Positions 63,854 through 64,000 of a DNA stretch of 64,000 bases are shown piece by piece. Every line of letters starts with the position of its first letter. Position 1 is the first letter of the stretch. Position numbers and translations under genes: made by a program. This DNA is from CAWDAQ01 sp963800325 (lineage in GTDB: Bacteria > Actinomycetota > Actinomycetes > Actinomycetales > Dermatophilaceae). Location: contig CAWDAQ010000005.1 of the NCBI GenBank assembly GCA_963800325.1, forward strand, positions 1,116,001 to 1,180,000, written 5' to 3'. The notes under the pieces were generated by a model. The model was given only the letters and a program-made list of their open reading frames with translations. It made no database searches and was not told where the DNA came from.

Positions 63854-64000
63854 ATGGACGACGACGACGTCATCACGGTGCTCGACGACACGCAGTCGTG
63901 GGAGTTGCTGCGGGCCGAGGAGTTCGGCCGGCTCGCCTACCACCTCGGCTCCGAGGTCCACCTCGTGCCGGTCAACTACCGGGCGGACGGCGAGCGGCTC
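63854..64000 (+). CDS. PNPOx-like flavin-binding protein (cut by window edge)
   Basis: Only 49 residues are visible: an acidic start (MDDDDVITVLDD) then WELLRAEEFGRLAYHLGSEVHLVPVNYRADGERL. This matches the opening of pyridoxamine-5'-phosphate-oxidase-like proteins that bind FMN or F420, in which a helix containing L(R/L)xxxxGRLA is followed by the first strands. GAGGAGGGCGG precedes the ATG. Substrate and full length are unknown. The upstream operator suggests regulation by a BlaI-like repressor encoded elsewhere. Confidence 0.75.
   Translation, partial: MDDDDVITVLDDTQSWELLRAEEFGRLAYHLGSEVHLVPVNYRADGERL

Overview
This is a very GC-rich window in which every stretch of sequence is packed with overlapping open frames. 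The gene content points to an actinobacterium: a dnaK-grpE-dnaJ operon under an HspR-type HAIR operator, a Bpa-like DUF2587 protein, a mycothiol-synthase-like acetyltransferase, a DUF4235 protein and a tmsAB pair for 10-methyl branched fatty acids. A Micrococcales member of the Intrasporangiaceae type is my guess, not something the sequence proves. I saw no rRNA, tRNA, CRISPR array, insertion sequence or prophage, and no gap between genes exceeds 300 bases.

Layout. 1-3.5 kb: dnaK-grpE-dnaJ on the minus strand, with dnaJ cut by the window edge. 3.7-7.1 kb: a 2TM protein, a secreted M6 metalloprotease and a lipoprotein. 7.2-11.7 kb (minus): an MFS transporter and a thiamine-precursor ECF transporter (ykoE plus a fused ykoD-ykoC) behind a TPP riboswitch. 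11.8-14.8 kb: DUF4235 and ankyrin proteins, then lacI-manA. 14.9-23.6 kb: a histidine-utilisation cluster (hutH, hutU, an M20 amidohydrolase, hutF, hutI) with a divergent IclR regulator and a ybaK-like gene on the opposite strand that splits the cluster. 23.7-31 kb: a MobA-like transferase, quinone oxidoreductase, acyl-ACP desaturase, Bpa, MFS, FAD dehydrogenase and HAD phosphatase.

31-37.6 kb: a DUF998-metallophosphoesterase fusion on the plus strand. Facing it on the minus strand is a tight row: a 90-residue protein made largely of 17 DGGA repeats, a JmjC/cupin oxygenase, a sucrase/ferredoxin-like protein and an acyl-CoA synthetase. The repeat protein abutting an oxygenase is the best candidate here for an undescribed modification system. 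37.7-46.3 kb: a SorC regulator and a polyol operon (binding protein, two permeases, mannitol-type dehydrogenase, zinc alcohol dehydrogenase, xylulokinase) feeding xylulose 5-phosphate. 46.3-50.7 kb: AI-2E-type permease, two-TM potassium channel, membrane-anchored phosphodiesterase and HdeD-like protein. 50.8-55.2 kb: a MalT-like LuxR regulator, a small conserved protein and a ClC channel whose reading frame looks disturbed. 55.3-64 kb: SGNH hydrolase, saccharopine-dehydrogenase-like reductase, tmsA-tmsB, homocysteine methyltransferase, pirin, acetyltransferase and the start of a PNPOx-like gene behind a TACTAC/GTAGTA operator.

Two themes recur. Many genes have a -10-like hexamer 6-7 bases before the start codon and no Shine-Dalgarno, which implies leaderless transcription. 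Several gene ends carry long inverted repeats; three of these share one arm sequence and so form a repeat family.
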